Positions 6,301 through 8,268 of a stretch of DNA of 8,268 nt are shown in pieces. Numbering within the stretch: position 1 is the stretch's first letter; the number at the start of each line of letters is the position of its first letter. Position numbers and translations under genes: made by a program. A model generated the notes under the pieces. It saw only the letters and a list, made by a program, of their open reading frames with translations. It searched no databases and was not told the origin of the DNA. The stretch is from an uncultured Eubacteriales bacterium (GTDB lineage Bacteria > Bacillota > Clostridia > Christensenellales > CAG-138). The stretch spans positions 1-8,268 of the forward strand of contig URSN01000079.1 in assembly GCA_900550525.1 (NCBI GenBank), given 5' to 3'.

Positions 6301-6329
6301 TTCTTTTTCTTTCACAGAAAGAAAAAGAA
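6301..6329. repeat. Hairpin in unit B (13-bp arms)
   Basis: TTCTTTTTCTTTC (6301-6313), loop ACA, reverse complement at 6317-6329. It is identical in core to the unit A hairpin; the outermost base pair has been lost by a C-to-T change at 6330. Confidence 0.7.
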
Positions 6330-6370
6330 TGGAAGAAAACCTCCGGAAAGAAAAGAGAACAAAGCAGAAC

Positions 6371-6419
6371 AAAACGGGACAGAAACGGGCCCGCCGCCCG
6401 GGAAGCCGGGCGGCGGGCC
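6371..6419 (-). terminator. Rho-independent terminator after rubrerythrin
   Basis: On the minus strand, a very GC-rich stem (14-bp arms, 6406-6419 and 6388-6401, loop of 4) begins 25 bp after the rubrerythrin stop and is followed by a T-rich tract, CGTTTCTGTCCCGTTTT. The U-run is interrupted, so efficiency is uncertain, but position and stem strength fit an intrinsic terminator. Confidence 0.65.
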
Positions 6420-6444
6420 GCTGTGCGCCCTGCGGCGCGGGGGA

Positions 6445-6984
6445 TCAGTAGTTCTCGCAGCGGATCTCGAAGAACGCCTGCGGATGCGCGCAGACCGGGC
6501 ACACCTCGGGCGCCTTGGGGCCCTCGAAGATGTAGCCGCAGTTGCGGCACTGCCAGTAGGTCTTGCCGTCGCGCACGAACACGCGGTAATCCTCCACGTT
6601 CTTGAGCAGGCGGCGATAGCGCTCCTCATGCGCCTTCTCGATCTCGCCGACGGCGCGGAACTGGAAGGCCAGCTTGGCAAAGCCCTCCTCCTCGGCTTCC
6701 TTGGCAAAGCGGGCGTACATATCGGTCCACTCGTAGTTCTCGCCCTCCGCGGCGTCGAGCAGGTTTGCGGCCGTGCCGGGCACCTTGCCGTCGTGCAGCG
6801 CCTTGAACCAGAGCTTGGCGTGCTCCTTCTCGTTGGCGGCGGTCTCCTCAAAGATGGCGGCGATCTGCTCGTAGCCGTCCTTGCGCGCCTGCGACGCGTA
6901 ATAGGTGTACTTGTTGCGCGCCTGCGATTCGCCGGCGAACGCGGTCATCAGGTTCTGTTCGGTCTTGCTGCCCTTGAGTTCCAT
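6445..6984 (-). CDS. rbr: Rubrerythrin
   Basis: This is a cytoplasmic peroxide-scavenging non-haem iron protein of 179 residues, the usual size. The N-terminal four-helix diiron domain shows GES with Glu19, the ExxH motif Glu52/His55, an EEEGF segment near 98-102 and the second ExxH Glu116/His119. The C-terminal rubredoxin-like FeS4 domain has paired cysteines Cys146/Cys149 (WQCRNCGY) and Cys162/Cys165 (VCPVC). It reduces hydrogen peroxide with electrons from rubredoxin or ferredoxin partners, protecting strict anaerobes. The ATG at 6984 has AAGGAGG 8 nt upstream. It lies 67 bp after the PerR-type gene with no clear promoter or terminator between, so it is probably co-transcribed and under peroxide control. 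A strong hairpin follows the gene. Confidence 0.96.
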   Translation of the reverse strand: MELKGSKTEQNLMTAFAGESQARNKYTYYASQARKDGYEQIAAIFEETAANEKEHAKLWFKALHDGKVPGTAANLLDAAEGENYEWTDMYARFAKEAEEEGFAKLAFQFRAVGEIEKAHEERYRRLLKNVEDYRVFVRDGKTYWQCRNCGYIFEGPKAPEVCPVCAHPQAFFEIRCENY

Positions 6985-7051
6985 AACATGTGCCTCCTTC
7001 GTTTTCAGTGCGGTTTTATGCGATCCTTTACGGAAAACCGGCCGTCCTTCA

Positions 7052-7447
7052 TCAGCCCGTGGCGGCGGGCGCGCCGCGGTGCGCGCAGGCGCTGCATACG
7101 CCGCGCATCACCAGCTCTGCCGAGGTGAGGGAAAACTGCGTCTGGCGCGCGACCAGGGCGCCGAGCCAGGCGGTGTCCACCGACACGTCCATCACGCGGC
7201 CGCAGCGCTCGCACACGATGTGCGAATGGCGCGAGAGCGTGCCGTCAAAGCGGCAGCTGCCGTCCGGCAGGGGGATTTTTTTGAGCTGCCCGGCGTCGGC
7301 GAGCTGGTTGAGGTTGCGGTAGACGGTGCCCCGCGAGAGGCGCGGGTCCACGCAGCGCAGCGCGTCGTAGACCATCTGCGCCGTCGGATGCTCGGCGCTT
7401 GCGCACACATACTGGTAGATGCGCTGCCGGTGGCGGGAATAGCGCAT
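7052..7447 (-). CDS. perR: PerR-type Fur-family peroxide-responsive repressor
   Basis: This 131-residue protein has an N-terminal winged helix ([12 protein letters not shown] at 38-49 as recognition region) and a C-terminal dimerisation domain. The residues that bind regulatory metal in B. subtilis PerR are all present with a constant offset of 17: His20, Asp68, His74, His76 and Asp87. The structural zinc site is complete as Cys79/Cys82 and Cys118/Cys121. This pattern favours PerR over Fur or Zur, though family members are hard to separate by eye. The ATG at 7447 is chosen because AAAGGAGG (7455-7462) lies 7 nt upstream; a TTG at 7465 in the same frame would be upstream of the ribosome site. 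It is slightly short at the N-terminus compared with B. subtilis. Rubrerythrin, a classical PerR target in clostridia, follows, and a Fur/PerR-like box overlaps its promoter. Confidence 0.88.
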   Translation of the reverse strand: MRYSRHRQRIYQYVCASAEHPTAQMVYDALRCVDPRLSRGTVYRNLNQLADAGQLKKIPLPDGSCRFDGTLSRHSHIVCERCGRVMDVSVDTAWLGALVARQTQFSLTSAELVMRGVCSACAHRGAPAATG

Positions 7448-7463
7448 GCCCGGGCCTCCTTTC

Positions 7464-7488
7464 AATAACGATAACGATTATTATTATA
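7464..7488 (-). promoter_or_regulatory. Fur/PerR-like operator over the perR -10 and start site
   Basis: On the plus strand the sequence is AATAAC-GATAAC-G-ATTATT-ATTATA: two forward and two reverse Fur-type hexamers around one central base. The central 15-mer at 7469-7483 matches the 7-1-7 Fur consensus at 11 of 14 positions and the PerR-box consensus at 10 of 14. It covers the -10 hexamer and the predicted start of transcription, so binding would block RNA polymerase. This supports autoregulation and peroxide or iron control of the two-gene operon. Confidence 0.65.
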
Positions 7489-7510
7489 GACAGAATCATG
7501 CGGTTGTCAA
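7483..7510 (-). promoter_or_regulatory. Consensus sigma-A promoter of perR-rbr
   Basis: Minus-strand -35 TTGACA (7505-7510) and -10 TATAAT (7483-7488), both perfect, with a 16-bp spacer. The start of transcription would be near 7476, leaving a leader of about 30 nt before the ATG at 7447. An AT-rich palindrome AAAATATATTTT (7531-7542) lies about 20 bp upstream of the -35 and may act as an UP-like element. Confidence 0.8.
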
Positions 7511-7613
7511 GGGGTATTCGGGGATGAGAAAAAATATATTTTCGGCGTCGCTGCAAGCCCGTCCTTCGCGGCGATGCGGCGCGCGCCGGGGGGCGTGGCT
7601 CGCGTTGCTTCCC

Positions 7614-7809
7614 TGTGGGGTAATGGGCAGGCGAGCGCCGGGGGTTGCAAAGTGGGGCTGCGCCAACGGTTGCGGGGTGGTTGCGGAGCGGGGCTGCGCC
7701 GCCGGTCGCCGGGGGTTGCAGTGAGCGGGAATGCGTCACCGTTCGCCGCTTGTCGGGTCGAGCGGGGTATTGCGCCGCCGGTTGCCGGGGATTGCCGTGA
7801 GCGGGGCTG
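7614..7809. repeat. Degenerate ~37-bp tandem repeat, five units plus a partial
   Basis: Units run 7614-7650, 7651-7686, 7687-7723, 7724-7760 and 7761-7799, with the start of a sixth at 7800-7809. Each opens with a form of AGYGGGG and most close with a GCCGGGGGTTGCA-like segment; unit length is 36-39 bp. The copies are too divergent for a recent expansion. The whole 7511-7811 stretch has no credible gene; it lies upstream of the perR promoter. The array breaks off at about 7810, where coding sequence of a different character begins. Confidence 0.6.
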
Positions 7810-7811
7810 GA

Positions 7812-8268
7812 CTGGGCTTCGAAAGCCAGTGCATAGGCGTCGGCGGCATCGGCGTAATTGCCGGTGTCGATACCCGTGTTGCCCACCTGCGAGCAGAAGT
7901 CGCTGACCTGCTTCAGACCCTCCTTGACCTTCTCGGCCGTCTTGGGATCGAGTTCATAAGCCTTGTTGTAAGCCTCGATGGCCTTCTTGGGAGCGTCTTT
8001 CAGCACCCATTTGCTCTGCTTCCACGTCACGACCTTGTTGTCCTTGACGTAAGCCGTGAAATAGGGATACACCCATGCGTCGTACTCCGTGCCGTTGAGC
8101 GTCTCCTTCGTCGTCGACTTGGGTTCGCCGACAGCCAGTTTCAGCATCGTCGGTTCCATGTTGGCGAAGATGCTCTTCGTAGGCTCCACGGCCACCTCGT
8201 AGAAAGCCTTGCCGCGGGCGAGCCACGTCGCGGCCTTCGCCGCCTTCTTCTCGTTGGCGATGTCGGCG
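7812..8268 (-). pseudogene. Fragment of a Bacteroidales-like TPR protein, no start or stop
   Basis: About 152 codons of uninterrupted protein sequence enter from the right edge; they are lysine-rich and well formed, unlike the proteins of the other genes. Two tetratricopeptide-like helical segments are visible: AIEAYNKAYELDPK near residues 96-109 of the fragment and GNYADAADAYALAFEAQ near 136-152. The preceding part (WLARGKAFYEVAVEP, DAWVYPYFTAYVKD) resembles periplasmic TPR proteins that I associate with Alistipes/Bacteroides; this lineage assignment is from memory, not a search. After about 7812 the frame stays open but reads into low-complexity Pro/Arg/Ala residues encoded by a tandem repeat, so the real protein is cut off there with no stop. 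It could be a chimeric contig end or a true rearrangement. The function of such TPR proteins is protein-protein interaction; nothing more specific is visible. Confidence 0.6.

Larger units (their letters stand above)
6059..6345. repeat. Tandem duplication, two ~143-bp units
   Basis: Unit A (about 6059-6202) and unit B (about 6203-6345) align along their whole length. Shared landmarks are AGAAAAGCCC at 6059 and 6203, TTTTTGCGGG ending at 6088 and 6232, CCGCTGACGGGCGG, CGGGTTCCTGAGCTTTC at 6135 and 6278, and a pyrimidine/purine hairpin at 6158 and 6301. Offsets between copies are 142-144 bp. The stretch between the GACGGGCGG and CGGGTTCC landmarks has diverged in sequence while the hairpin core is identical, which suggests selection on, or recent spread of, the hairpin. 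No coding potential or transposase is visible. Confidence 0.75.

Noticed and set aside
5840..6385. Mobile element such as an insertion sequence
   Set aside because: No transposase frame, no terminal inverted repeats bounding a unit and no target-site duplication could be seen; only hairpin repeats are present.
7448..7465. TTG start for the Fur-family gene at 7465
   Set aside because: The codon lies upstream of and overlaps the AAAGGAGG site, which is correctly spaced for the ATG at 7447.
7614..7809. CRISPR array
   Set aside because: Units are adjacent, degenerate and without unique spacers between conserved repeats; no cas gene is nearby.
7245..8195. A single 316-residue protein spanning the TPR fragment, the repeat array and the perR region
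   Set aside because: Only the part beyond 7812 looks like protein; the remainder translates tandem repeats, a promoter and an out-of-frame reading of perR.

Overview
The window looks like a GC-rich member of the Clostridia (gut Oscillospiraceae/Christensenellaceae-like), judged from AGGAGG-type ribosome binding sites, a SorC-type sugar regulator, sugar ABC permeases without a dedicated ATPase, and a PerR-rubrerythrin pair. All convincing genes lie on the minus strand, so they read from right to left. The last ~460 bases (7812-8268) do not fit this picture. They encode part of a tetratricopeptide protein that looks Bacteroidales-like and ends without a stop in a tandem-repeat tract. This is probably an assembly or cloning chimera, less likely a real insertion.

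Region 1 (1-5600) is one tightly packed sugar or polyol utilisation operon. In transcription order it holds a class I DhnA/LsrF-type aldolase (5600-4869), a SorC-family regulator (4863-3883), a zinc-dependent medium-chain dehydrogenase (3886-2918), a kinase of the NAD kinase/diacylglycerol kinase fold (2921-1953), two CUT1 ABC permeases (1965-1012 and 997-122), and the first 21 codons of what is probably the substrate-binding lipoprotein (65-1). Genes overlap by a few bases (ATGA and similar) through most of the operon. A sigma-A promoter candidate (TTGCGT-17-TATGAT) with nearby direct and inverted repeats precedes the aldolase. The inferred pathway is ABC import of an unphosphorylated substrate, oxidation by the dehydrogenase, phosphorylation by the unusual kinase, and aldol cleavage, with the regulator sensing a phosphorylated intermediate. 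The substrate cannot be read from the sequence.

Region 2 (5700-6440) is non-coding. It carries a family of pyrimidine-arm/purine-arm hairpins, two of them inside a ~143 bp tandem duplication, and then a GC-rich terminator for the rubrerythrin gene.

Region 3 (6445-7510) is an oxidative-stress unit: a PerR-type Fur-family repressor followed by rubrerythrin. It is driven by a promoter with perfect -35 and -10 hexamers whose -10 lies inside a Fur/PerR-like box, which suggests autoregulation.

Region 4 (7511-7810) is non-coding and contains a degenerate ~37 bp tandem repeat of five units that breaks off at the junction with the foreign-looking fragment. No RNA gene, CRISPR array, insertion sequence or phage gene was seen. 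The most unusual biology is the NAD kinase/diacylglycerol kinase-fold protein in the place of a sugar kinase. The rest of the window is mostly conventional.
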